DNA of 64,000 nucleotides from Acidobacteriota bacterium. Lineage in GTDB: Bacteria; Acidobacteriota; Vicinamibacteria; Vicinamibacterales; JAKQTR01. The notes under the pieces are model-generated. The model was not told the DNA's origin. It worked only from the letters and a program-made list of their open reading frames with translations, and did no database searches. This document shows positions 8,888-21,143 of this stretch, one piece after another. Positions within the stretch are counted from its first letter, which is position 1, and every line of letters begins with the position of its first letter. The stretch covers positions 1-64,000 of the forward strand of contig JAPKZO010000022.1 in assembly GCA_026393755.1 (NCBI GenBank). Direction: 5' to 3'. Position numbers and translations under genes: made by a program.

Positions 8888-11800
8888 ATGAAACGTCTCA
8901 CAGGCTTCCGTCTCGCGGCGCTCTGCGCCATCTTCGTGCTGGCAGGCGTTGGTCTGACCGCGCAGCCGAGCAAGTATGCCCGCGACCCGAAACAACCGAT
9001 CGACGAAGACTACACGAAGAAGATCAAGGAGTACACGACCGAGCCGTTCTTCCTGTCGCCGCTGGTCGATTATCTGCCGGCTTCAAAGACGGTGCCGACG
9101 CCGAAGGCGGTCCTCGGGGATGTGGCCGGTGCGCCGGGGAAGCTGCCGTACTCGGCAGAGGTTCACGCGTACATGCGATTGCTGGAGAAGGCCAGCCCGG
9201 GCCGGGTGAAGGTGTTCTCAATCGGCAAGTCGGAGGAAGGCCGCGAGATGATCGCCGTGGCGATTGCCGCCGAGTCGGTGATGGCGAAGATGGACGAGAA
9301 CCGTGCCCGGCTGGCAAAGCTGGCCGACCCGCGGACGATCAAGCTCGACGATGCGGAAGCCGATCGCCTGATCGAGGCATCCGTGCCCGTCTATTACATC
9401 ACCGGGGCCATCCACTCTCCCGAGACGGGGGCGCCAACGGCGCTGATGGAACTGGCGTATCGGCTGGTCGTCGATGACAGCCCGTACATCAAGGCCATCC
9501 GCAACAACATGATCACGCTCATCACCCCGGTCATCGAGACCGATGGGCGGGACCGGCAGGTCGACATTTACAAGTGGCATCTGGCGCATCCCGACGAGAC
9601 GTGGCCGTCGCTGGCCTACTGGGGCAAGTACGTGGCGCATGACAACAACCGGGACGCCATGGGCGCGACGCTCGCCCTGACGCGAAATGTGATCAACACC
9701 GTCGTCGGGCAGAAGATTCAGGTGCTGCACGACCTGCACGAGTCAGTGCCGTACCTGTACGACAACACGGTTGGGGATGGTCCCTACAACGCGTGGGTCG
9801 ATCCCATCCTCACCGACGAGTGGCAGTTGTTGGGCTGGAACAACATGTCCGAAATGACCAAGTTCGGCATGCCGGGAGCGTTCACGCACGGCACGTTTGA
9901 TACATGGTCCCCAGGCTACCTGATGTTCATCGGCGCCATGCACAACGGGATCAGCCGCCTCTACGAGACCTTTGGCAATGCCGGCGCCGACACGGTCGAA
10001 CGAAAGCTCCAGCCGGGCGACTACGCGCGGACCTGGTACAAGCAGAATCCGCCGCTGCCGAAAGTGATGTGGTCGCAGCGCAACAACAACAACTACCAGC
10101 AGACCGGCTTGCTGACGGCGCTCTCGTATTTTTCCGGCAACACCAAGCTGTTCCTGAAGAACTTCTATCTCAAGAGCAAGCGCTCCGTGACGAAGCCGAC
10201 CGTCGAAGGGCCGGCGGCGTACGTGCTGCCGGGAGACGAGGCACGCCCGGGCGCACAGGCGGAAATGCTGCGCGTGCTGCAGCGGCAGGCAGTGGAGATT
10301 TCGCGCGCGACGGCCAGTTTCAGCGTGACCATGCCCGTCAAGAAGAAGCCCGCGCGTCGCGACGCCGAGGAGGGAGTTGCGGGCAAGCCGACTGAGGAGG
10401 CGCCGAAGACGGAAGCGAAGAGAGATGAGAAGCCCGCGACCGAGACGCGCCAGTTCCCCGCTGGCAGCTACATCATCCGCATGGATCAGCCGTACAGCCG
10501 CATCGCCGACGCGTTGCTCGACTATCAATACTGGAGCCCGAACGATCCGCAGAAGCGACCGTACGACGACACTGGCTGGACATTTGGCGAACTGTTCAAC
10601 GTGCAGGTCGTCCGGGTCACTGACGCGAAGGTGCTCGACGTCGCCATGGAGAAGGTGGTTGACGTGAAGGCGGCAAGCGGAGTCGTCGGCACCGGGAGCC
10701 TGTTTGCCGTCAACAACGACGCCGATCCGTCCTTGATCGCGTTGCGGTACCGGATCAAGGACGCGGCCGTCGATGTCGCTGAAGAGCCGTTCGAGGCTGG
10801 CGGGAAGAAGTTCAACCGCGGCTCGTTCCTGATCAAGAACACGGCGCAGGCCGACGTGCAGAAGTTCGCGACCGAACTGGGCCTGCAGGCCCATGCGCTT
10901 GCAGCGACTCCGACCGTGAAGACACACGCGGTGAAGGCGCCGCGGATCGGGTACATCCACACCTGGATCGGCACGCAGGACGAGGGCTGGTGGCGGATGG
11001 AGTTCGATCGGCTGGGGATCCCGTACGACTACATCAGCACACAGGTCGTGGCGAAGGAGAACAATCTCAACGCCCGGTGGGACGTGCTCGTGTTTCCGCC
11101 CGTCGGACGTGGCGCGCAGCAGATCGTCAGCGGGATGCCGATGTGGCGAAACCCGATGCCATGGAAGACGACGGAGCTGACGCCGAACATCGGCAAGATC
11201 GATGCGACCGACGACATGCGTCCAGGCCTCGGACTCTCCGGAGTCGCGAATCTCGAGAGTTTCGTCCGAAAGGGCGGCCTGTTGATCGTCGCCGATGACA
11301 CCACGATTCTGGCGAACATGTTCGGGATGACACCGGGCGTGTCGGTACAGGAGGCGACCCGGTTGAAAGCGCCAGGCACGGTGATGCGCGCCAAGATCGT
11401 CGACGGGACGAGCCCGATTGCGTATGGGTACGGCGACGGGCTGTCCATCTACTCGGCACCCGGCCTCGTGATGGGCGTTTCCAACCTGCTTGGCGGGCGC
11501 GGTGGACGCGGTGCCGCCGCCGGCGGCCCGGAGCGGCCCACTGGACGAGGCACGGCGGACGACCCGGATCAGGTGCAGGGCTTCCCGGTCGTGACGCCGC
11601 CGGAAGAGCCGAAGGTCGAGCCATGGCAGGCCGCACCGGTGACTCCGGAGCAGCTTCGCAATCCGCTCAGCGTCATTCCTCCCCAACTCCGTCCGAGGGT
11701 CGTTCTCCGATACGGTGACGCGAAGGACCTGCTCGTCTCCGGGCTCATCGAGAACGGCAACGAGATCGCCCAGCGGCCGGCGCTGGTTGACGTGCCGCTC

Positions 11801-11935
11801 GACAAGGGGCACGTAGTGGTGTTCGCGAACAACCCCATGTGGCGTGGCGAAACACAGGGGAGCTACGGCTTCGTGTTCAATGCCATCCTGAACTTCGACA
11901 GGCTGGACGCGGGCCGCAAACTCGACGAGAAGTAA
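8888..11935 (+). CDS. secreted M14-family zinc carboxypeptidase-like protein
   Basis: A 1015-residue protein beginning with a Sec signal peptide (LAALCAIFVLAGVGLTAQ). The M14 domain fills roughly residues 80-400: GAIHSPETG gives the zinc-binding H-x-x-E, and DLHES gives the later histidine ligand. A lysine- and proline-rich linker (about residues 480-520) leads to a long C-terminal region with an amidotransferase-like segment (GGLLIVADDTTILANMFG). Proteins of this architecture are typical of Acidobacteria and Bacteroidetes and act on extracellular peptides. GAGGA 5 nt upstream supports the ATG at 8888 over the TTG at 8876. The next gene follows after 26 bp, so both may share a transcript. Confidence 0.9.
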   Translation: MKRLTGFRLAALCAIFVLAGVGLTAQPSKYARDPKQPIDEDYTKKIKEYTTEPFFLSPLVDYLPASKTVPTPKAVLGDVAGAPGKLPYSAEVHAYMRLLEKASPGRVKVFSIGKSEEGREMIAVAIAAESVMAKMDENRARLAKLADPRTIKLDDAEADRLIEASVPVYYITGAIHSPETGAPTALMELAYRLVVDDSPYIKAIRNNMITLITPVIETDGRDRQVDIYKWHLAHPDETWPSLAYWGKYVAHDNNRDAMGATLALTRNVINTVVGQKIQVLHDLHESVPYLYDNTVGDGPYNAWVDPILTDEWQLLGWNNMSEMTKFGMPGAFTHGTFDTWSPGYLMFIGAMHNGISRLYETFGNAGADTVERKLQPGDYARTWYKQNPPLPKVMWSQRNNNNYQQTGLLTALSYFSGNTKLFLKNFYLKSKRSVTKPTVEGPAAYVLPGDEARPGAQAEMLRVLQRQAVEISRATASFSVTMPVKKKPARRDAEEGVAGKPTEEAPKTEAKRDEKPATETRQFPAGSYIIRMDQPYSRIADALLDYQYWSPNDPQKRPYDDTGWTFGELFNVQVVRVTDAKVLDVAMEKVVDVKAASGVVGTGSLFAVNNDADPSLIALRYRIKDAAVDVAEEPFEAGGKKFNRGSFLIKNTAQADVQKFATELGLQAHALAATPTVKTHAVKAPRIGYIHTWIGTQDEGWWRMEFDRLGIPYDYISTQVVAKENNLNARWDVLVFPPVGRGAQQIVSGMPMWRNPMPWKTTELTPNIGKIDATDDMRPGLGLSGVANLESFVRKGGLLIVADDTTILANMFGMTPGVSVQEATRLKAPGTVMRAKIVDGTSPIAYGYGDGLSIYSAPGLVMGVSNLLGGRGGRGAAAGGPERPTGRGTADDPDQVQGFPVVTPPEEPKVEPWQAAPVTPEQLRNPLSVIPPQLRPRVVLRYGDAKDLLVSGLIENGNEIAQRPALVDVPLDKGHVVVFANNPMWRGETQGSYGFVFNAILNFDRLDAGRKLDEK

Positions 11936-11961
11936 GGGGCTATTCCCAAGGAGTCTCGCGT

Positions 11962-15090
<3,129 letters not shown>

Positions 15091-15094
15091 TGAC

Positions 15095-18000
15095 TTACAC
15101 GTGGGGCAGGGGATGCTCGGCCAGCAGTTTGTCGAGCCAGAGGCTGGCCAGCTTCTCCTGCACGGTGTTCTGTCGCAGTCGGCCCTGCAGATTCGGGAAG
15201 TCCACCCGATCCATCAATTGATCCTGATTGAAGCACGTGAAGACGATCGTCTCCTGACCCGTCTTCGGGTCCACCTGCCGCTGCAGGCACTGGGCGCAGA
15301 CTTCCTTCATCATGCATTGCATCGGCGAGTTGATGCTTGCGATCGCGATGTGATCGTCTTTCAGATACGGCTCGAGCACGGTGAGGCGTGCGGCCTTGAC
15401 CGCCGCCATCATCCGGTCTGAGCCGATGGCGATGATCCGGTCCACCGACGGCATCGGAATCAGCACGAGGCCAAGCTCGCCCTTCGCAAACGCCACCATG
15501 GCCTGGACGATGTTGCCGCGGAAGTGAGAGTCCTGCGGCCGGCTCGGTTCGATGGGGCGCCCGGCATCCGTGGTCCAGATCAGCTGATCGGCCGAGGCCT
15601 CCACATCCTCGCGTTTGAACAGATCCTCGCCCCGTTTGTAGCCCGCGAAGTAAAGCACGCGGTTGCCCTTGGCGCGCATCGCCTTGCCGATGGAGAACAA
15701 CACCGCGTTGCCCAGGCCGCCGCCAGCCAGCAGCACATGTTCGCCCCTGGGAATCTCGGTGGGCGAACCCGTGGGCCCCATCACAAGTACGGGATCACCC
15801 GGCCGCAGATACGCACACAGCCGGCTCGACACACCCATTTCGAGCGCAATCATCGACAGCAGACCCTGTTCCCGGTCGACGGCGGCACCGGTCAGCGCCA
15901 GACCCTCCATCAGCATCCGCGGCGCGTCGGGGCCGGCGCCCAGGATCGGAGAGAGGGTCTCGAAGTTCTGCAGCCGGAAGAACTGCCCAGGCTCGAACCG
16001 ACGCGCGGCCGCCGGCGCCTTTACAAGCACATCCACAATCGTCGGCGTCAGGCGCGTAATCGACACGACATGGGCCAGGAACCGCTCGTCCAGATCCGCC
16101 GTGAACCTCCGCCAAGCGGCGTCGCGGGCCCGCTGCGTGGCGGCGTCGACGGTGGCGGACTCTTCGGCAAACAACTTGACGATTTGATGAAAGCCATCCC
16201 GCGCCGACGCCATGGCCTTCACGACGTTCCCAGCGTACTTCGGGTGGTTGTCGCCGTAGTACGTGACGAACCGGCCATCGCGTTCGTGCGACGTGAAGAA
16301 ACCCTCCCGTGCAGGGACAAGGCGGAAGCGCCCGTCCTCGCCCCTCTCGATGTCGTGGGCCTTGAAGAACCGGCGCTTGTCATCGAGCGCAAAGGTGCCG
16401 GGGTGTTCGCGCTCGGAAATGATGTTCGGTGTGGTGCCGGCAGCAACGAACACAGAACGGGCAGGTAGCGTGACGGTCGCGGCACCCTCCCGCCACTTGC
16501 CGTTCTCGTTGATTTGCTCGCGGAACCGCACGGAGGCGACATGACCGAACTGGTCCGGCACCGCCTCTTCCGGACTCATCCGTTCCACGAAACGGATCCC
16601 TTCCTCGAGGGCCTTGGTGATTTCTTCGTGGTTCAATCTATAGGCAGGGGAGTCCACCATGCTCTTGCGGTAGACCACCGACACGCCGCCCCGTTGCTGC
16701 ATCAAGGGTACGAAGTTCGGCGACTCGCCCGCATCCGCCGCCCGCCGCCGCTCCCGGTGCACCTCGCGGCCGTCGGCGAGAAACTCGTCGAGCAACTGCA
16801 ACTCTTCCGGGTCGTAGACCTGGCGCACGGCAGCCTCGCCGATCGTCGCCGACAGCGCCTCGAACCGGTCCAGTGTCTTCTCGACCTGCAGCGGGTAGAA
16901 CGCCATCACTTCGGTGGCGGTGTCGATCGCCGTCAGACCGCCGCCGATGACGACCGCGGGCATGCGCACCTGGAGATTGGCGAGCGCCTGGCGCTTGAAC
17001 GCGCCTGTAAGCTGCAGCGCCATGAGCAGATCGCTGGCCTGCCGGATTCCGCGCAACAGGTTGTTCTTCATGTCCAGGATCGTCGGGCGACCGGCTCCCG
17101 CCGCGATGGCGATGTGATCGAAGCCCAGGTCCCAGGCCCCTTCAATCGGCAGGGTTCCGCCAAACCTGATGCCGCCATACATCTTCAACGTCCGCCGGCG
17201 CGCCAGCGTCATGTGGAGCAGCGTCAGGAAGTTCTTGTCCCACCTGACGGTGATGCCATATTCGGACACGCCTCCGAATCCTTCGAGCGGACGCTCGTCG
17301 AGCCGGCTGTAGATCCGGTTCCAGTCTCGCACCGGCTCCGGAGCGACATCGTCTGTGCCGGTAATTGCCTCCGGCAGCGGCTCGATCTTGAGACCGTCGA
17401 GCCCGACGACGCCGAAGCCTTCGTTAAGGAGATAGTGGGCAAGCGTGTAGCCTGCCGGGCCGAGCCCGACGACGAGCACCTTCAGGCCGTTGTAGGGGAG
17501 CGGATACGGACGACGAACGTTGAGCGGATTCCAGCGGGTGAGCAGACCGTAGATCTCGACACCCCATGGCAGGGCGAGCACGTCGGTGAGCACGCCAGAT
17601 TCTGCCTGTGGAATGTTGACCGGATCCTGCTTCTGGTAGATGCAGGCCTTCATGCAATCGTTGCAGATCCGGTGGCCCGTCCCTGGACACATCGGGTTGT
17701 CCAGCGTCACCAGCGCCAGCGCCCCGAGCGCGTCGCCCCGTTTTCGAAGCAGATGCATCTCAGAGATCTTCTCGTCGAGCGGACAGCCGTCGAGAGGGAT
17801 GCCCAACGGGTTGGCGGTGGCCTTGCCGTCTTTCCCCGCCAGCCCCTTCGCGCACGAGTCCTTGTCGCGTTCGTGACAGAGGATGCAGTAGTGGATCTCG
17901 CTCAACACCTCGCGCCCGGTCATTCGGGGGTCGGTCAGGGTGAAGCCGTCGCGGCGACGCAACTGCGACGCCGGGCCCGTGAGCACGGTCGGATGCGCAG

Positions 18001-18670
18001 GCTCGACGCGTTCGACGCGGACCAGATTGAAAAAGTCCAGCCCCTCGGGGAACCGGAAGAGCACCCACGACGCGTACGCCGGATCGTGCAGGCGGGCAGC
18101 AGACCAGCGCTTCAGCGCCTCAAGCGAGGCGGCGACGGTGGCCTGCTCGGTCGCGTCTCCCGATCGTGCCGCGGCGCCTTCGCGGTCGAGGAGGCGACAG
18201 CCGGCGGAAGCCAGGGCCAACTCTCGGTCATCACTCAAGGCCGTGTCGGCGAGCAGGTCGCATACGACACGTTCGTCCTCCGCGTTGGCCGCGGGCGCCG
18301 AAGAAGTCTTGAGCAGGGGGAGCACGCGGCGCCGGACGAAGTCGGCCTTGAATCGGAAGATCGCGTTCTGACCAGCGGTCGCTGCCGATAATGCATCGAG
18401 TTCCCGCTCGACGCGGAACAGCCGGCCGATAAACGCGCTGACCTGCGAGGCCATTCTCACGAGCAGCCCGGACACTTCCGGAGCAGGCCGCGGATCGTCA
18501 GGGGCAGTCCGATATCTGTCCCATTCGAACCACAACTCCGGCTCGTTCCGCTCGACCTCGCGCGCGAACACCTCGTAGAGCTCGCGCAGACGGGACGGTT
18601 CGTGGAGATCGGCGTACGTGAAGCCGGGCACTCCGAGGTCCAGGGCGGCCGGACGAAGTGAGTGGGTCAT
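15095..18670 (-). CDS. multidomain FAD/NAD(P) oxidoreductase (GltD-like plus PyrK-like fusion)
   Basis: A 1191-residue cytoplasmic flavoprotein. The N-terminal third is a helical region followed by cysteine clusters (CILCHERDKDSC, a CPLD segment, CPGTGHRICNDCMKAC) suited to iron-sulfur centres. The centre is a GltD-like pyridine-nucleotide-disulfide oxidoreductase with VVGLGPAGY and VVIGGGLTAIDTATE. The last 300 residues resemble ferredoxin reductase/PyrK: FEPGQFFRLQN (FAD), LLAGGGLGNAV (NAD) and a terminal cysteine cluster CMMKEVCAQCLQ followed by CFNQ. An electron-bifurcating or transhydrogenase role is plausible but unproven. It converges with the BNR gene with a 4-bp gap. Two palindromes lie upstream and may regulate it. 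Confidence 0.85.
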   Translation of the reverse strand: MTHSLRPAALDLGVPGFTYADLHEPSRLRELYEVFAREVERNEPELWFEWDRYRTAPDDPRPAPEVSGLLVRMASQVSAFIGRLFRVERELDALSAATAGQNAIFRFKADFVRRRVLPLLKTSSAPAANAEDERVVCDLLADTALSDDRELALASAGCRLLDREGAAARSGDATEQATVAASLEALKRWSAARLHDPAYASWVLFRFPEGLDFFNLVRVERVEPAHPTVLTGPASQLRRRDGFTLTDPRMTGREVLSEIHYCILCHERDKDSCAKGLAGKDGKATANPLGIPLDGCPLDEKISEMHLLRKRGDALGALALVTLDNPMCPGTGHRICNDCMKACIYQKQDPVNIPQAESGVLTDVLALPWGVEIYGLLTRWNPLNVRRPYPLPYNGLKVLVVGLGPAGYTLAHYLLNEGFGVVGLDGLKIEPLPEAITGTDDVAPEPVRDWNRIYSRLDERPLEGFGGVSEYGITVRWDKNFLTLLHMTLARRRTLKMYGGIRFGGTLPIEGAWDLGFDHIAIAAGAGRPTILDMKNNLLRGIRQASDLLMALQLTGAFKRQALANLQVRMPAVVIGGGLTAIDTATEVMAFYPLQVEKTLDRFEALSATIGEAAVRQVYDPEELQLLDEFLADGREVHRERRRAADAGESPNFVPLMQQRGGVSVVYRKSMVDSPAYRLNHEEITKALEEGIRFVERMSPEEAVPDQFGHVASVRFREQINENGKWREGAATVTLPARSVFVAAGTTPNIISEREHPGTFALDDKRRFFKAHDIERGEDGRFRLVPAREGFFTSHERDGRFVTYYGDNHPKYAGNVVKAMASARDGFHQIVKLFAEESATVDAATQRARDAAWRRFTADLDERFLAHVVSITRLTPTIVDVLVKAPAAARRFEPGQFFRLQNFETLSPILGAGPDAPRMLMEGLALTGAAVDREQGLLSMIALEMGVSSRLCAYLRPGDPVLVMGPTGSPTEIPRGEHVLLAGGGLGNAVLFSIGKAMRAKGNRVLYFAGYKRGEDLFKREDVEASADQLIWTTDAGRPIEPSRPQDSHFRGNIVQAMVAFAKGELGLVLIPMPSVDRIIAIGSDRMMAAVKAARLTVLEPYLKDDHIAIASINSPMQCMMKEVCAQCLQRQVDPKTGQETIVFTCFNQDQLMDRVDFPNLQGRLRQNTVQEKLASLWLDKLLAEHPLPHV

Positions 18671-18726
18671 GTCGTACCAACGTAGTTGGAACGCCGCGGG
18701 CCGTCAATCAGCCGGAGTGCTGCCCG

Positions 18727-18743
18727 ATCACTCCCGGAGTGAT
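18727..18743. promoter_or_regulatory. candidate operator 1 (17-bp dyad)
   Basis: ATCACTCCCGGAGTGAT is a palindrome with a central C. It lies in the 197-bp divergent region, 57 bp upstream of the flavoprotein ATG (18670). It is the exact reverse complement of the dyad at 18779-18795, and the two centres are 52 bp apart, close to five helical turns. Confidence 0.6.
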
Positions 18744-18778
18744 TATCTCTGGCGCAGGCAGGGTAGCGCTTCCATGTA

Positions 18779-18795
18779 ATCACTCCGGGAGTGAT
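18779..18795. promoter_or_regulatory. candidate operator 2 (17-bp dyad)
   Basis: ATCACTCCGGGAGTGAT, extended by one base pair on each side (18778-18796), is the reverse complement of the dyad at 18727-18743. It lies 35 bp upstream of the -10-like TATAAT at 18831-18836 that precedes the acylphosphatase gene. A dimeric repressor or activator binding both sites could control both divergent transcripts. The regulator is not encoded nearby. Confidence 0.6.
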
Positions 18796-18830
18796 TTGGT
18801 TGCGAGAACCGGTGAGACGCGCAATCCGGC

Positions 18831-18836
18831 TATAAT
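18831..18836 (+). promoter_or_regulatory. -10 element of the acylphosphatase/apt transcript
   Basis: A perfect TATAAT is found 31 bp before the acylphosphatase ATG. No good -35 box is seen at normal spacing, so activation from the upstream dyads is possible. Confidence 0.5.
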
Positions 18837-18867
18837 CGCCAGTCTGTCGTTCCCGGGTCACAGCGTC

Positions 18868-19143
18868 ATGCTCGAATCACGCACGTATCACATCGCCGGT
18901 CGGGTCCAGGGCGTGGGCTTTCGCTGGTTCACGCATGACGCGGCGAGCCGGGAGGGACTGGTCGGCGTCGTCAGGAATGAGCCCGACGGCGGCGTCGAGG
19001 TGATCGTCGAAGGAGACAGGCTGGCGCTTGACCGGTTCGAGGGCGCCATTCGGCGCGGCCCGACTGGTGCGCGGGTTGATGCGGTTGAGCGGGAGATTGG
19101 CCCGGCCTCCGGGTACTACGCGGACTTTTCAATCAGGGGATGA
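18868..19143 (+). CDS. acyP: acylphosphatase
   Basis: A 91-residue acylphosphatase, the normal family length. GRVQGVGFRWF contains the catalytic arginine R19 and LVGVVRNEPDGG contains the catalytic asparagine N37. It hydrolyses acyl phosphates in the cytoplasm. The apt gene starts 7 bp after the stop, so the two are probably co-transcribed. The ATG at 18868 starts the conserved domain; longer in-frame starts extend into the regulatory region. Confidence 0.92.
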   Translation: MLESRTYHIAGRVQGVGFRWFTHDAASREGLVGVVRNEPDGGVEVIVEGDRLALDRFEGAIRRGPTGARVDAVEREIGPASGYYADFSIRG

Positions 19144-19150
19144 GACGATC

Positions 19151-19690
19151 ATGGCTGGCAGCATCGCGTTCGACGCGGAGTTCCTGAAATCGAGAATCCG
19201 TCACGTGCCGGATTTTCCCAAGCCGGGCATCCTGTTCTACGACATCACCACATTGCTTCGGGAGCCCGATGGATTCAAGGCGGTCATCGACCACCTGGCC
19301 GCTCCGTATGCCGGGAGCGGCATTGACCTGGTGCTCGGAATCGAGAGCCGGGGCTTCATCCTGGGTGGGGCGGTGGCGGATCGACTCGGTGCGGGATTCT
19401 GTCCGATCCGGAAGCCAGGCAAACTGCCGGCCAGGACCATCCGCGAGTCCTTCCAGCTGGAGTACGGATCGGACGCGCTCGAACTGCACCATGACGCCGT
19501 TGCTCCGGGCCAGCGTGTGCTGCTGGTCGACGACGTGCTGGCTACCGGCGGCACGGCGCGCGCGGCGGCTTCACTTGTTCAACAGCTTGGCGGCGATCTG
19601 CGGGCGCTGGCGTTCCTGATAGAGCTGGACTTTCTCAAGGGGCGCGACAAGCTGGCGGGGCAGAGGGTCGACAGCCTCCTCCACTACTGA
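19151..19690 (+). CDS. apt: adenine phosphoribosyltransferase
   Basis: A 179-residue APRT that makes AMP from adenine and PRPP in purine salvage. Visible motifs are VPDFPKPGILFYDIT at the N-terminus, GIESRGFILG, the flexible-loop segment RKPGKLPARTI, and the PRPP-binding signature VLLVDDVLATGGTA. It lies directly behind acylphosphatase in the same operon and converges on the HD-GYP gene 37 bp away. Confidence 0.95.
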   Translation: MAGSIAFDAEFLKSRIRHVPDFPKPGILFYDITTLLREPDGFKAVIDHLAAPYAGSGIDLVLGIESRGFILGGAVADRLGAGFCPIRKPGKLPARTIRESFQLEYGSDALELHHDAVAPGQRVLLVDDVLATGGTARAAASLVQQLGGDLRALAFLIELDFLKGRDKLAGQRVDSLLHY

Positions 19691-19727
19691 CGAGGTCTGC
19701 AGAAGAGGGGCTGGAGCCGGCGCCTGA

Positions 19728-21143
19728 TTACGGCGTCTGCAGGCAACCGATCGGGTCGAGATCGTACGCCGCCGCGTCCACCACGGATTCGATCCCCCCG
19801 CCGTCGGGCTCGTGCGCGCCGCTCGCGTCGCCCCACAGGCTCCGAGTCTCGACAGTTGGCAATCGCGCGCCCGAGACATCGAACAGCACATTGACGGTGG
19901 GCAGCGAGGGGTCGGGGCCGTCATTGGCGACCACGACCGCGATCTCTCCGCTGGTGAGACGGACGAGCGTGCCGGGCGGGAAAATCCCCATCAGGTCGAT
20001 GAACCGGCGAACGAGATGTTTGTCGAACGCACTTCCGTCGTTGCTCATCATGAAGCTGGCGATCCGATGGGCCGGAGACGGTGAGTTGTAGCTCCGCTGC
20101 GACCGCATGGCGTCGTAGGTGTCGGAGATGGCGCACAGCACCGAACCCAGGTTCAGGCTCTCGCGCGTGAGACCCGCGGGATAGCCGGTCCCGTCCTGAC
20201 GGAGATGGTGTTCGAACGCGACGATCGCGGCGAGGCGAGGCATCTCGTGGGCGGCACGGAGAATGGCGGCCCCATCGGTTGTGTGGCGTTTCATGATCGT
20301 GAATTCGGCAGGCGTCAGCGCCGAGGGTTTGTTGAGGATCTCGAGCGGCGCTCGGACCTTGCCGATGTCGTGCAGCATCGCCGCCAGACCGAGGACCCGC
20401 AGCTGGTGCCCCCCGACCCCCAGCGTGCGCGCCTGGGCCATCGTCAGGATCGACACGTTCACCATGTGGGTGAACGTGTATTCGTCATGCTGCTTCATGC
20501 CCGTGAGACCGATCATCATCCCCGACGAGCTGTCGACCGCCTCCGCCAGGTGCTCAACCGTTTCGTGAGCGACCGGGGCGTCCGGCGTTCCCTCGAGCCG
20601 CGTGCTCTCCCATATCATGCGGGCCGATTCGACCGATCCGCTGTAGACCTGCCGTATCGTGATCGCGCGTGATCCCCACTGTCCGGACGTCACATCCACC
20701 GGGATGCGGCCCGCTCGCAGATGCGGGAGTTTGACAAAGTCGAGATCGACGGTGCCGGACCGGTCCGCTTCCTGGCCGGGGAGACCGGGCTGAACCGGCT
20801 TCACCACCGCCTGGACGAACGTCGTGATCTCATCGAGCGTGACGCCCCGGTCCAACACCAAACGGTTGATGCCGAGAGCCTGCATGTACTGAATGAGCTC
20901 GGCGCGATGGGTGGTGACGTCAAGCAGCGGCGTGTTGTCGGCAATCACTTCGCCGCCGATGAACCCGATCAGCACGACCGGTTCGACCTGGTGCAACGCG
21001 TGGACGGCGGCCAGCAGGCCGCTGATATGTTCGCCAACGCTCGGATGCGAGATCGAATAGAGAACCGCCGAGCGCAGGGCTCCGCTCAGGCGTTGGACGA
21101 CCTCTGCGTACTGCTGCAAGCGGCCTTCGGCTGGAGTGGTCAT
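19728..21143 (-). CDS. HD-GYP domain protein (putative c-di-GMP phosphodiesterase)
   Basis: A 471-residue protein. The N-terminal 200 residues are an uncharacterised helical region. The HD-GYP domain follows: HDIGKV carries the HD pair, HHLRQDGTGYP the GYP loop and DTYDAMRSQRSY the later conserved aspartate. The domain normally cleaves cyclic di-GMP. A beta-rich C-terminal tail (VRLTSGEIAVVV) ends the protein. The ATG overlaps the stop of the upstream HEAT-repeat gene by 4 nt (ATGA), so the two are made together. Starts further upstream would lie inside that gene. Confidence 0.9.
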   Translation of the reverse strand: MTTPAEGRLQQYAEVVQRLSGALRSAVLYSISHPSVGEHISGLLAAVHALHQVEPVVLIGFIGGEVIADNTPLLDVTTHRAELIQYMQALGINRLVLDRGVTLDEITTFVQAVVKPVQPGLPGQEADRSGTVDLDFVKLPHLRAGRIPVDVTSGQWGSRAITIRQVYSGSVESARMIWESTRLEGTPDAPVAHETVEHLAEAVDSSSGMMIGLTGMKQHDEYTFTHMVNVSILTMAQARTLGVGGHQLRVLGLAAMLHDIGKVRAPLEILNKPSALTPAEFTIMKRHTTDGAAILRAAHEMPRLAAIVAFEHHLRQDGTGYPAGLTRESLNLGSVLCAISDTYDAMRSQRSYNSPSPAHRIASFMMSNDGSAFDKHLVRRFIDLMGIFPPGTLVRLTSGEIAVVVANDGPDPSLPTVNVLFDVSGARLPTVETRSLWGDASGAHEPDGGGIESVVDAAAYDLDPIGCLQTP

